44,842 nucleotides of DNA from an uncultured Clostridia bacterium (lineage in GTDB: Bacteria; Bacillota; Clostridia; Lachnospirales; CAMVHY01): positions 1-44,842 of the forward strand of contig CANEHT010000008.1 in the NCBI GenBank assembly GCA_947427385.1, written 5' to 3'. Positions within the stretch are counted from its first letter, which is position 1, and every line of letters begins with the position of its first letter. Below, in pieces: positions 24,545 through 32,648 of this stretch. The position numbers and the translations under genes are program-made. The notes under the pieces are model-generated. The model was not told the origin of the DNA. It ran no database searches and worked only from the letters and a program-made list of their open reading frames with translations.

Positions 24545-25669
24545 ATGCAAGAACTTTAAAAAAAACAAAACGGACTTGATAAATATGAACAAAATGAGTC
24601 AGAAAAAATTTCTGTTAAAAATGGAATGCTAAAGTTTCAATCTAATTCACCAAATAATTCTAAAACACCAAAAGAATCAGAAGACAATTCAAGCGATTAT
24701 AATAATGATTCCGATTCATTAATTTCACCTCCTCCATCGCCTGAAAAAGTTAATCGATTTACGTTAAATGTCAATGGAAATGGAGAAAATGCTACACCGC
24801 AAAATTTTTCGGATGATTCTAATGGTTCAAATGATGAAAATGTTCAAAATGAAATTGCCGCAGAACAAAATGATGAAAATCTTGAAGGAGTGATTAATGT
24901 GGAAGGAGAAATGAATGAGCCACAAAAAATTGATCAAGAGAATAAAAGAAAATTAAATCTCCAAATTACTAGAAATCAGATAATTTTTGAGCAAAATAAC
25001 GAATTGAAAAAAGAAAACAGTATAAAAGGAAATGTATTGGCTTGTATTTTATCCAGCTTAGGTTTCGCTATTGCATTTGGAGCAATTGTGGTATTAGGTG
25101 CTTTTGGATTATTGTCGGGTGTTGGAGAAACTTTACTTTTGGTGGCGCTTGGTGTTGCCGCAGCTGCTTTTGGGGGTATTAGTGAAATTAATGCAATCAA
25201 AATTGCTGAAAAAAATATGGGAAATATAAAAGAGCAAGATAAAGAAGGCGTTAGAGAACAAAAATCTCCTGTAAAAAATATATGTGCTGCAATTTTTTCG
25301 GGCCTAGGTCTATTTGGAGTTATTGGTGGTTTTGCAGCAATAAGTATATTAATTTTCGCTGAAGAAATTTTGCCATTATTTGCTGTTGCATTGATTTCTT
25401 TTGCATTTTGTGCATGCGCAATGGCTTTGTTTAATGTTGCTTTTTACAATACTGCAAAAGCGGGTAAAATTATAATAGATAATTATTTTTTAAAAAATGC
25501 TAAAAAAGAAAAAGAAAAAGAACAAAATAAAGAAAATGAAGGAAAAAGTAGTCTTTTTTATAGGTCAGACAGTGAAATGAGTTTATCTTCTATAGATCAA
25601 GGAAATAATGTATTTCCGCTTTTTGAACCAAATGATAAAAATGATCAGAATAAAGAAAAAAATGATTAA
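24545..25669 (+). pseudogene. Membrane protein B2, original start followed by an in-frame stop at codon 5
   Basis: GGAGG (24534-24538) and ATG at 24545 form a normal start, but the frame meets TAA at 24557-24559 after MQEL. The same frame then runs on through KKQNGLDKYEQNESEK into the 347-residue open frame starting at ATG 24626 (MLKFQSNS...). The ancestral protein therefore had about 27 more N-terminal residues. The remaining frame has the acidic N-terminus, two hydrophobic blocks and a SSLFYRSDSE/VFPLFEPNDKND tail like B1. Re-initiation at 24626 would lack a ribosome binding site. Either the gene is silenced, the stop is read through, or the base call is wrong. No known family is recognised. 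Confidence 0.68.
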
Positions 25670-25716
25670 TTTTAATATTTTTTGCAAATAAAATAATATA
25701 GCCAAAAGAATTTATG

Positions 25717-25753
25717 AAAAAATCCTTGAGTGAGATAACTCAGGGATTTTTTT
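25717..25753 (+). terminator. Terminator after B2
   Basis: A copy of the hairpin after B1: AAAAAATCCTTGAGT pairs with ACTCAGGGATTTTTT, then a T tract. Confidence 0.87.
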
Positions 25754-25778
25754 GTTTTTTTGTTTTTTGTTAAAATTC

Positions 25779-27725
25779 CTAGTCAGTATACAAAATAATT
25801 TTTGTATCGCTATTTATTTTTTCATTTGGTAAAGGAAATTGTTTATGAATAATTTCGCCATATCCTATAATTTCATATTTTATTTTCATTTTAATAAGTT
25901 CAGATTTAACCTGCGAAACTTTTAGTTCTAAAAAATTTGGTACCGAAATCTCACTCGTTTCAGGTAATTCTAATTCCTCAGCACTATATCGCACTTTGAT
26001 ATTTAAATAAGGTAAAGCATTTTCTAAAACTTCTTTCATAATTGGCCCGGCAACTTGCCCACCATAATAAATTCCTTGTGGCTCATCTATTAATACTAAA
26101 GTCATAACGATAGGATTTTCCGCTGGTGCAAACGTAAGAAATGACGCAATATATTTACCACTACGTCGTGGAAGCTTTTCACTTGTTGCAGTTTTTCCAC
26201 CAATTCTAAAGCCAGGAATGTAAGCTTTGTGTCCGGTACCTTTTGCAACTACGCTTTCCAATATCCATTTCATAGTTGCGGAAGTTTTTGCAGAAACTGT
26301 CTGGCGTCCTTTACGATATTTTATTTGTTTCACAATATTTCCATCGGCATCCAAAATTTTTACGGCAAAATGTGGCGTGATTAATTGTCCACCGTTTACA
26401 ACAGAAGATGCGGCGCGCATTAATTGTAATGGAGTGATTTGGAAAGATTGGCCGAATCCCATAGTTGCGAGTTCAACAGGCCCGACATTTTTTAATTTGT
26501 GCATAATGCCGACGGCTTCACCTGGTAAATCTACGCCGGTTTTGTCATTGAATCCAAATTTATTCATGTATTTGTAAAAAGTTTGTGCGCCTAATTTTTC
26601 AGCGATTTCCATGAAAACGGGATTGCAAGAATTTTGGACGCCTTCGACGAAAGATTCACTGCCATGATTGCGAGGGAAGCGCCAACATTTTATGGTGCGG
26701 CCACCAACGACTTTTGCGCCAGAACAATTAAAACGAGTTTCGGGAGTAACAGCGCCTTCTTCCAAGCCAGCGGCCGACGTAATTATTTTGAACGAAGAGC
26801 CGGGTTCATATGTATCATTGATGCTAAAGTTACGCCACATTTGATTTAACGCGTCATTTTTTTCTTTTTCGAGTAAACTTTGCCAGACATCAGCAAGTTG
26901 CGGCGAATTTATTTTAAATGGTTCATTCAAATCGAAATCAGGTTTATTTGCCATCGCATAAATTTCGCCATTTTGCGGATTCATTAAAATAATTGTGCCG
27001 CGCTTAGCTTTTTTTGCTTCAAGTGCTTTTTCCAAAGCTTGCTCAGCATATTGTTGTAAAACAATGTCCAAACTTAAGACTAAATTATTTCCGGCTGTAG
27101 GTTCTTTGCGATATTCCTGACCGTTTTTCAATTCGCGGCCGCTTGCATCAGTTTCCGTCATTATTTTTCCGGGTTTACCTTTTAAAAATTTGTCATATTT
27201 AGCTTCGAGACCGATAATTCCTTGATTATCTTTACCGACGAAGCCAATTACTTGCGACGCTAAATTTGAATAAGGATAAATGCGTTTGATATCTTCATCA
27301 ATGACGACACCTTCGAGATTTAATTTACGGATTTCATCGGCGAGATTTTTATCAACTTTTATTTTAATACGTTCGAGAGCGACACGTTTGTTAACTTTTT
27401 TTAACACGGTTTCATAATCCATATCTAATTTTTGCGATAAGATACTAGCGATTTTTTCGGGCTCACGGATTTGTGCATGGATAACACTGATGGATGCAAC
27501 GGTTTCAGTTTTAGCGATACCATTCATGTTTCGGTCGAAGATAGTACCACGATTAGGGGCAATTAATCGGTCACGAGTTTGTTGTTCGTAAGCTTTAGCT
27601 TGCCAAAAATTTGCCTGCATAGATTGTATAAAAAAAACTCGTGCGCATAGCCCGAATATAATTAATTCAAAGAGTACGAGGAACGCCAGAAGTTTTTTTT
27701 TGACAAGAATATTTGGTTTATTCAT
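25779..27725 (-). CDS. SpoVD/FtsI-type penicillin-binding protein with PASTA domain
   Basis: This 648-residue class B PBP forms peptide cross-links in septal or spore wall peptidoglycan. It has an N-terminal transmembrane helix (about 11-33), a PBP dimerisation domain (about 50-200), the transpeptidase domain (about 215-570) and one C-terminal PASTA domain (about 590-648, starting VPNFLELKVSQVK). The active serine is in SSFK (Ser310-Lys313) and SxN is SCN (366-368). The third motif reads KTA (511-513, GGKTATSEK) rather than the usual KTG. The layout with one PASTA domain fits SpoVD, but distance from a division cluster leaves a vegetative PBP2 role open. It stands alone. Confidence 0.9.
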   Translation of the reverse strand: MNKPNILVKKKLLAFLVLFELIIFGLCARVFFIQSMQANFWQAKAYEQQTRDRLIAPNRGTIFDRNMNGIAKTETVASISVIHAQIREPEKIASILSQKLDMDYETVLKKVNKRVALERIKIKVDKNLADEIRKLNLEGVVIDEDIKRIYPYSNLASQVIGFVGKDNQGIIGLEAKYDKFLKGKPGKIMTETDASGRELKNGQEYRKEPTAGNNLVLSLDIVLQQYAEQALEKALEAKKAKRGTIILMNPQNGEIYAMANKPDFDLNEPFKINSPQLADVWQSLLEKEKNDALNQMWRNFSINDTYEPGSSFKIITSAAGLEEGAVTPETRFNCSGAKVVGGRTIKCWRFPRNHGSESFVEGVQNSCNPVFMEIAEKLGAQTFYKYMNKFGFNDKTGVDLPGEAVGIMHKLKNVGPVELATMGFGQSFQITPLQLMRAASSVVNGGQLITPHFAVKILDADGNIVKQIKYRKGRQTVSAKTSATMKWILESVVAKGTGHKAYIPGFRIGGKTATSEKLPRRSGKYIASFLTFAPAENPIVMTLVLIDEPQGIYYGGQVAGPIMKEVLENALPYLNIKVRYSAEELELPETSEISVPNFLELKVSQVKSELIKMKIKYEIIGYGEIIHKQFPLPNEKINSDTKIILYTD

Positions 27726-27791
27726 AAAATCCGCCGCCTTTTTTACTATTATATTTTATAGTGGCGGAAAAAATAACTTTAAACGAATGAT

Positions 27792-28103
27792 TTACCAAAT
27801 AAGTGATTCATATAATTGTGAATTTTGGCTTGGAATTTCATCAGAATTACTTTTTTGTTTTTGAATTTTAGTTTCTAAACTTTTTTTATTTTGGTCGTCA
27901 AGATTTGAATTTTGATTTATTTTCTCATTAAAATTAAGGAAAAAATTTTTAAGTAATTCGAAATTTCCTTTTAAGGTTGTAGGTTTGAGACTTTCTTTGA
28001 TTATTTTTGTACGGTTAGTTTCAGATTTTGGCTGAGTTTTTATGTTAAAACTTTCTTTGATTATTTTTGTACGGTTAGTTTCACGTCTAAAATCATTTTC
28101 CAT
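27792..28103 (-). CDS. Small repeat-bearing hypothetical protein
   Basis: This 103-residue, highly polar protein has two copies of the peptide ETNRTKIIKES near its N-terminus (about residues 8-18 and 28-38). They are encoded by a 34-base perfect direct repeat (27990-28023 and 28050-28083). It has no signal or membrane segment and is rich in Asn, Lys and Ser. GGAGG six to ten bases before the ATG supports translation. The same GGAGGAC is complementary to GTCCTCC 18 bases upstream in the message, so the binding site could be masked by a hairpin. It lies 47 bases after the SpoU-type methyltransferase gene. No family is recognised. Confidence 0.65.
   Translation of the reverse strand: MENDFRRETNRTKIIKESFNIKTQPKSETNRTKIIKESLKPTTLKGNFELLKNFFLNFNEKINQNSNLDDQNKKSLETKIQKQKSNSDEIPSQNSQLYESLIW
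27990..28083 (-). repeat. 34-base perfect direct repeat, 60-base period
   Basis: Bases 27990-28023 and 28050-28083 are identical and in frame, encoding the repeated peptide ETNRTKIIKES in the small hypothetical protein. Confidence 0.92.
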
Positions 28104-28109
28104 TTTATC

Positions 28110-28141
28110 GTCCTCCTTTTTTTAATGATATGTAGGAGGAC
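28110..28141 (-). promoter_or_regulatory. Possible hairpin masking a ribosome binding site
   Basis: GTCCTCC (28141-28135 on the minus strand) is complementary to GGAGGAC (28116-28110), the binding site of the gene ending at 27792. The loop is 18 bases. This would apply only to transcripts reading in from upstream. Confidence 0.4.
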
Positions 28142-28150
28142 AATTATTAG

Positions 28151-28915
28151 TTACAAAAAATATTTTTGTCTCCACGCTTCATATAATAATATGCTTGCGG
28201 CAGTAGAAATATTCAGCGATTCAACTTTATTTTCCATTGGAATTTTAATAATTTCGTCGGCTTGCGATAAAATATTTTCAGAAATTCCATTTGCTTCATT
28301 GCCAACAATTATTGCACATTTAGATTTAAAATTTGCATCGAAACAAAATTTTTCAGCGTTTCCCGATGCAGCAAAAATTTTTACATCATTATTTTTTAAT
28401 TTTGGCAAATAAGTTTCTAAATCACAATCAATTGCAATGTTCAATTTAGAAATATTTCCAGCAGTTGCGCGCAAAACTTTGGAATTATACAAATCGACGG
28501 AACCTTTTGAAATAATCAAACCGTCAACGTTAAATGCGGCGCAGCTTCGAATTAATGTTCCGAGATTTCCGGGGTCATTTATTTTTTCAGCGATAACTAA
28601 TAAAGAATTTTCTTTCAATGTAAAATCATCAGGACAAAATTTTTTTTTCGTACATATTGCCAAAATACCTTGCGAATGTTTTGTATCAGCGATTTGTGTA
28701 AATAATTTGTCGGGCAAAACAAATACGTTGGCATAATTTTTAGCCAACGCAAATGATTGAGCAACAACAATTTTATTTATTTGCCATGATGGCGGGATTT
28801 CGTCGATAAATTTTTTACCTTCGATGATAAATTGATTTGACTTATCGCGGTAATTTTTTTCACGTAATTTTAAAATTTCGCGTATTAATTTATTATTGCG
28901 GCTTTCAATCAGCAT
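28151..28915 (-). CDS. SpoU/TrmH-family RNA 2'-O-methyltransferase
   Basis: This 254-residue SPOUT enzyme is predicted to methylate a ribose 2'-OH in rRNA or tRNA using S-adenosylmethionine. The N-terminal part (about 1-90) resembles the SpoU substrate-binding domain (MLIESRNNKLIREILKLREK). The knotted domain carries motif 1 (EKINDPGNLGTLIRSC), motif 2 (AIIVGNEANGIS) and motif 3 (IPMENKVESLNISTAASILLYE). It resembles the YsgA/RlmB group, but the target base cannot be given. The start codon overlaps the ktrA stop (TAATG), so it belongs to the ktrB-ktrA operon. Confidence 0.93.
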   Translation of the reverse strand: MLIESRNNKLIREILKLREKNYRDKSNQFIIEGKKFIDEIPPSWQINKIVVAQSFALAKNYANVFVLPDKLFTQIADTKHSQGILAICTKKKFCPDDFTLKENSLLVIAEKINDPGNLGTLIRSCAAFNVDGLIISKGSVDLYNSKVLRATAGNISKLNIAIDCDLETYLPKLKNNDVKIFAASGNAEKFCFDANFKSKCAIIVGNEANGISENILSQADEIIKIPMENKVESLNISTAASILLYEAWRQKYFL

Positions 28916-29589
28916 TATGCGTCACCATTTTTAGCTTTGGCGTTTGCATTTTCAATATCAGTATTCAAGCCGATGACGATTAAGATATCGTTGGGCAAAA
29001 TGAATTCGTTGATGTTTGGCAAAATAATCAACTTATTTTTACGTTTTATGCCGATTACGTTTAAGCCGAATTTTGCGCGTATGTCTAATTTAAAGATGGT
29101 ATGACCGTACCAATCATTTATCGGTTCGATTTCAGCGATGCTATATTCTTCCGACAAATTTATGTAATCAATAAGATTTGTTGTGATTAAGTTTGTAGCA
29201 AATTTGATGCCCATTTCGCGCTCAGGCATAACGACTTTATCAGCGCCGATTTTTTCAAATATTTTTTTTTGCAATAGATTTTCAGCGCGGACAATTACAT
29301 ATTTTGCGCCTTTTTCTTTAGCAATTAATGTTGACATGATACTTGAATTCATGTCCGAACCGATAGCAATAATGACGAAGTCGTAATTGTTTAACCCGAG
29401 CGCATCCATTGCGTTTTCATCGGTAATATCGGCTTGAACGACATGTGTTGCGCATGAGGAAAATTCTTGAACGGTGACATAATCACGGTCGCATGCCAAA
29501 ACATTGCAACCATTTTCAAATAAAGTATGGGCGAGACTTTGTCCAAAGCGTCCGAGCCCAAGTATTGCAAATTGTTTATCTTTACTCAT
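28915..29589 (-). CDS. ktrA: KtrA-type potassium uptake regulatory subunit
   Basis: This 224-residue cytoplasmic RCK protein gates the KtrB channel in response to nucleotides. The N-terminal Rossmann fold starts FAILGLGRFGQSLA, with the acidic residue of strand 2 in VLACDRD. The C-terminal TrkA_C domain is at about 140-220. The start at 29589 follows AAAGGTG; a GTG three codons earlier is possible. It is encoded 12 bases after ktrB and overlaps the methyltransferase start, forming a three-gene operon. Confidence 0.94.
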   Translation of the reverse strand: MSKDKQFAILGLGRFGQSLAHTLFENGCNVLACDRDYVTVQEFSSCATHVVQADITDENAMDALGLNNYDFVIIAIGSDMNSSIMSTLIAKEKGAKYVIVRAENLLQKKIFEKIGADKVVMPEREMGIKFATNLITTNLIDYINLSEEYSIAEIEPINDWYGHTIFKLDIRAKFGLNVIGIKRKNKLIILPNINEFILPNDILIVIGLNTDIENANAKAKNGDA

Positions 29590-29601
29590 TTTATTCACCT
29601 T

Positions 29602-30996
29602 TTATCCAATAATAACTTTTTCTTGTGGATAATTTATAATATTGTTTGTATTTGCACGCTTGAGGAATAAAGCAACAGCGATACTAATAGGGCCAAGCTT
29701 TCCAATCATCATATCTATGCAAATAATTAATTTACCGATAGTTGAGAGATGCGACATTACGCCGACAGTTAATCCAACGGTTCCAACAGCTGATGAAGTT
29801 TCAAAAATTATATCCAAAAAATCTAAATTTGGATGAAAAATGCTGAGGAGCAAGCTTGAGATAAATATCGCGGCGAAATTAAAAAATGTGATTGTCAAAG
29901 CTTTTTGGAGATTGTAAAAAGATATTGTACGTTCAAAAATTTCTATTCTGTTGCTACCTTTTATAGCGTTGATAACTGACAAAACTAAGACGGCAAATGT
30001 AACAGTTTTGACGCCGCCAGCAGTTCCACCAGGCGAACCGCCGATAAACATCAAAATTATTGTAATGAGTTTTGAGACCGGGCGCAATCCATGTTCACTT
30101 ATAGAATTGAATCCGGCGGTACGTGCCGATACAGATTGGAAGAATGATGCAAATATTTTTTCGGAAAGTTTGGAATTTGCGAGAGTTGCTGGATTTGTGA
30201 ATTCACACATAAAAATTAATGCGGCGCCGCAAAAAGTTAAAATTATGCTCGAAATTATAACAAGCTTGGAGTGAAGTTTCAAACGTTCAAATTTTTGTAG
30301 CAGTGTTAATTTTTTGTATGCAAAATCGATGAAAACGTGGAAGCAATCTTCGATAACGACGTAGCCGATACCGCCGAGTGTGATTAAAATCATGACGGTT
30401 AAATTTACGGTGATATCATTGACGAATGGAACCATGTTATTATTGCCGATGAGGTCGAAGCCCGCATTACAGTAAGCAGAAATTGAATGGAAGACGCCGA
30501 GAAAAATTGCCCAATAAAAATTTATATCGGGCAAGAACATAAATCGAATGCTTAGGACTAAGGCGCCGAAGCCTTGCATAACTAAAACCCAGCAGGAAAT
30601 TTTTTTTACGAATGCAACAATACCTTTATAATTTAATTGATTAAGGGATTCTTGGATAATGAGGCGTTCTTTGAGCGTAATTTTTTTACCGATTAGAATA
30701 AAAAGAGCGGCGATAATGGTCATGAACCCGAGGCCGCCAATTTCAATTAAAGTCATAATGACAAGTTTACCGAACAAGCTCCACTGCCATAAAGTATTTT
30801 TTACAATTAAACCAGTAACGCATAGGGCAGAAGTTGCGGTAAAGAAAGCATCGATGAAACTTACGCCGTTAGTTTTACTAGAGATAGGGAGCCAAAGTAA
30901 AATACATCCGACAAATTGAATAAGTAAGAATGCGAGGATTAAGATATGAGTAGGCGATAATTTTTTTGCTAGTAGGTAAAATTTTGTTGCGAGCAT
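29602..30996 (-). CDS. ktrB: KtrB-type potassium-translocating subunit
   Basis: This 464-residue membrane protein of the TrkH/KtrB family carries K+ (often with Na+) into the cell. Four pore-loop repeats can be seen, with filter-type glycines in SALCVTGLIV, YCNAGFDLIG, SARTAGFNSI and SAVGTVGLTVG. The segment GGSPGGTAGGVKTVT is the flexible intramembrane loop of the family. It is followed directly by its partner ktrA. AAAGGAA precedes the ATG, and a promoter candidate lies about 45 bases upstream. Confidence 0.95.
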   Translation of the reverse strand: MLATKFYLLAKKLSPTHILILAFLLIQFVGCILLWLPISSKTNGVSFIDAFFTATSALCVTGLIVKNTLWQWSLFGKLVIMTLIEIGGLGFMTIIAALFILIGKKITLKERLIIQESLNQLNYKGIVAFVKKISCWVLVMQGFGALVLSIRFMFLPDINFYWAIFLGVFHSISAYCNAGFDLIGNNNMVPFVNDITVNLTVMILITLGGIGYVVIEDCFHVFIDFAYKKLTLLQKFERLKLHSKLVIISSIILTFCGAALIFMCEFTNPATLANSKLSEKIFASFFQSVSARTAGFNSISEHGLRPVSKLITIILMFIGGSPGGTAGGVKTVTFAVLVLSVINAIKGSNRIEIFERTISFYNLQKALTITFFNFAAIFISSLLLSIFHPNLDFLDIIFETSSAVGTVGLTVGVMSHLSTIGKLIICIDMMIGKLGPISIAVALFLKRANTNNIINYPQEKVIIG

Positions 30997-31032
30997 ATTA
31001 AAAGTTCCTTTCGATAAAAATTTAATGAAAAC

Positions 31033-31061
31033 ACTTTAGCACTGTGAATAGAAAAATACAA
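31033..31061 (-). promoter_or_regulatory. Probable promoter of ktrB-ktrA
   Basis: TTGTAT (31061-31056), 17-base spacer ending in TGC, TAAAGT (31038-31033). This fits the window's common promoter pattern but with a weaker -10. Confidence 0.45.
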
Positions 31062-31135
31062 GGAAAATTTTATAATGGAAGTTCTTAGCGAGATGTTAAC
31101 ATTTTAATTAACATAGCAAAATAAATATCAATGAG

Positions 31136-31165
31136 TTATGCACATACTTATCAACATTATCCACA
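31136..31165 (+). promoter_or_regulatory. Cluster of three DnaA-box matches
   Basis: TTATGCACA (31136-31144), TTATCAACA (31148-31156) and TTATCCACA (31157-31165) lie in tandem. The third is the perfect DnaA box, the first fits TTATNCACA and the second differs at one base. They lie in the 240-base gap between ktrB and rpsR, which also holds an inverted repeat ATGTTAA/TTAACAT (31093-31114) and no gene. Confidence 0.6.
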
Positions 31166-31207
31166 GGAAAAATAAATTTTCATATGTTGATTAATAGAAA
31201 TAGACGT

Positions 31208-31238
31208 AAAAAAACCTTGCGCGAGTAGGCAAGGTTTT
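31208..31238 (-). terminator. Terminator of the rpsF-ssb-rpsR operon
   Basis: On the minus strand AAAACCTTGC (31238-31229) pairs with GCAAGGTTTT (31220-31211) and runs into T residues. The stem begins at the rpsR stop codon. Confidence 0.88.
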
Positions 31239-31464
31239 AGTTTAAAGAAAAAGGTAAAAGTGCTAAATGTCTAGCACGTTTGATAGCATTAGTAACAATG
31301 CGTTGATGTTTTGCACAAGTTCCAGTAATTCTGCGAGGGAGAATTTTCCCACGTTCAGAGATAAATTTACGGAGTTTCATAACATCTTTGTAATCGAGGG
31401 AGTCAATTTTATCGACACAAAATGAGCAAACTTTTTTTTTCTTAATATGACGTTTTTGAATCAA
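31237..31464 (-). CDS. rpsR: 30S ribosomal protein S18
   Basis: This 75-residue small-subunit protein binds next to S6 on the platform. Family marks are CSFC near the start, [22 protein letters not shown] and TGTCAKHQR. The CxxC and later Cys/His are a possible zinc site, as in many Bacillota. The start is TTG at 31464, with AAGGAGG eight bases upstream. It is the last gene of the rpsF-ssb-rpsR operon. Confidence 0.97.
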   Translation of the reverse strand: MIQKRHIKKKKVCSFCVDKIDSLDYKDVMKLRKFISERGKILPRRITGTCAKHQRIVTNAIKRARHLALLPFSLN

Positions 31465-31481
31465 TTTACAAGCCTCCTTAA

Positions 31482-31946
31482 TTAGAATGGTAAATCATCG
31501 TCATCTAAATCATCAATTAATTCGTTGATAGCAGAATTTGAGTTATTACTTGAAGAATATGAACTATTATCTGAAGAATTCGAGTCATCAGATGTATTGT
31601 TTTTTTTCATACGTGATTCATAAGCGCTTTTACTTTCACCGAAATTTTGTTCTTCAATAATAACTTCGGTAATCCAACGTTTTTGACCATTTTGGTCATC
31701 ATAGCTACGATTTTGAAGGCGCCCGCAGATACAAATTAGCATTCCTTTTTTCAGATATTTTTCAGCGAATTCACCTTGTTTGCCGAAAGCAACACAATTA
31801 AAGAAATCTGCATCAGGTTCACCATCACGTTTAAAGCGACGGTCGACAGCAAGAGAGTATCTAGCGACAGCGATAGGGGTTTCACTTTGGGAGTAACGGA
31901 TTTCGGGATCACGCGTTAAGCGGCCCATTAAGATAACTTTATTCAT
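31482..31946 (-). CDS. ssb: Single-stranded DNA-binding protein
   Basis: This 154-residue SSB has the OB-fold in residues 1-105 ([37 protein letters not shown]), a Ser/Asn-rich flexible linker (about 115-142), and the acidic partner-binding tip DDDLPF. It coats single-stranded DNA and recruits repair and replication proteins. GGAGG precedes the ATG. The gene sits between rpsF and rpsR in the classical order. Confidence 0.97.
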   Translation of the reverse strand: MNKVILMGRLTRDPEIRYSQSETPIAVARYSLAVDRRFKRDGEPDADFFNCVAFGKQGEFAEKYLKKGMLICICGRLQNRSYDDQNGQKRWITEVIIEEQNFGESKSAYESRMKKNNTSDDSNSSDNSSYSSSNNSNSAINELIDDLDDDDLPF

Positions 31947-31954
31947 AATACCTC

Positions 31955-32242
31955 CTAAACATCTTTACGGATAATGAGATAGCGAAGGACATTTTCAGTG
32001 ATACGTAATTTAGCTTCGAGTTCGATAGGGACATTAGCAGAGGAATTAAAAGAGATGAAGTAAAAGAAGCCGAGGTTACATTTTTTAATTTCGTATGCCA
32101 ATTTTTTTTTACCCCAATTATCAATTTTTTCGATAGACGCACCAGATTTTTCGAGCATATTTTTAATAGAATCGAACTGGGAATTAAGGTCATCATCGGA
32201 CAAATTAGGATTAAGAACCAAAGCCAATTCATATTGACTCAT
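31955..32242 (-). CDS. rpsF: 30S ribosomal protein S6
   Basis: This 95-residue protein has the S6 fold (YELALVLNPNLSDDDLN, WGKKKLAYEIKKCNLGFFYF, ENVLRYLIIRKDV). It pairs with S18 on the 30S platform. AAGGAGG precedes the ATG. It is the first gene of the operon. The leader contains a small TCACT/AGTGA hairpin at about 32271-32287, which might be part of the usual S6:S18 autoregulation, though the hallmark bulge is not seen. Confidence 0.97.
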   Translation of the reverse strand: MSQYELALVLNPNLSDDDLNSQFDSIKNMLEKSGASIEKIDNWGKKKLAYEIKKCNLGFFYFISFNSSANVPIELEAKLRITENVLRYLIIRKDV

Positions 32243-32300
32243 AGATATACACCTCCTTATGGATATAGCTCACTAAAAAAAGTGAACAAGGACAGCAAAT

Positions 32301-32329
32301 ATGATAACATAAAAAGTAGTAATATGCAA
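32301..32329 (-). promoter_or_regulatory. Promoter of rpsF-ssb-rpsR
   Basis: TTGCAT (32329-32324), 17-base spacer ending in TGT, TATCAT (32306-32301). Confidence 0.78.
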
Positions 32330-32357
32330 AAAAAATTTTTTATGAGTGATAAAAATA

Positions 32358-32386
32358 TTGCTGCGAATTAATTTGTGTGGTAGAAT
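32358..32386 (+). promoter_or_regulatory. Promoter of rpmB
   Basis: TTGCTG (32358-32363), 17-base spacer ending in TGG, TAGAAT (32381-32386). GGAGG follows before the gene. Confidence 0.75.
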
Positions 32387-32415
32387 AAATTTTAAATAGG
32401 AGGTGTAGTTTTAAA

Positions 32416-32619
32416 ATGGCAAAATGTGAGATTTGTGAGAAAGGAAATCTTAAGGGCCACAAAATTAGTATTACGAGAAGTCAAGTTTCAAGACGTGCGA
32501 AAAAAACTTGGAAGCCAAATGTCCAGAAAATAAAAATTTTCCATAATGGAACGATTAAAAAAATGAATGTTTGTACAAAATGTATGCGTACGAATAAAAT
32601 TAAACGTGTAAGTGCTTAA
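32416..32619 (+). CDS. rpmB: 50S ribosomal protein L28
   Basis: This 67-residue L28 has MAKCEICEKGNLKGHKIS at the start and CTKCMR near the end, the two CxxC pairs forming the zinc-ribbon version of the protein. It is transcribed alone, divergent from rpsF, as is common in Bacillota. AGGAGGTG precedes the start. Confidence 0.97.
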   Translation: MAKCEICEKGNLKGHKISITRSQVSRRAKKTWKPNVQKIKIFHNGTIKKMNVCTKCMRTNKIKRVSA

Positions 32620-32620
32620 A

Positions 32621-32648
32621 AAAAATCCGCCAAGTCGCGGATTTTTTT
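32621..32648 (+). terminator. Terminator of rpmB, shared with the convergent gene
   Basis: AAAAATCCGC (32621-32630) pairs with GCGGATTTTT (32637-32646) around CAAGTC. T and A tracts on both sides would let it stop both directions. Confidence 0.88.

Noticed and set aside
27730..27768. TCCGCC/GGCGGA hairpin over the PBP ribosome binding site
   Set aside because: A TATAAT at 27753-27748 lies between the arms, so the upstream arm would probably not be transcribed.
31020..31236. Full chromosomal origin of replication
   Set aside because: Three DnaA-box matches are suggestive, but there is no dnaA/dnaN, no clear unwinding element and no strand switch. Only the boxes are reported.
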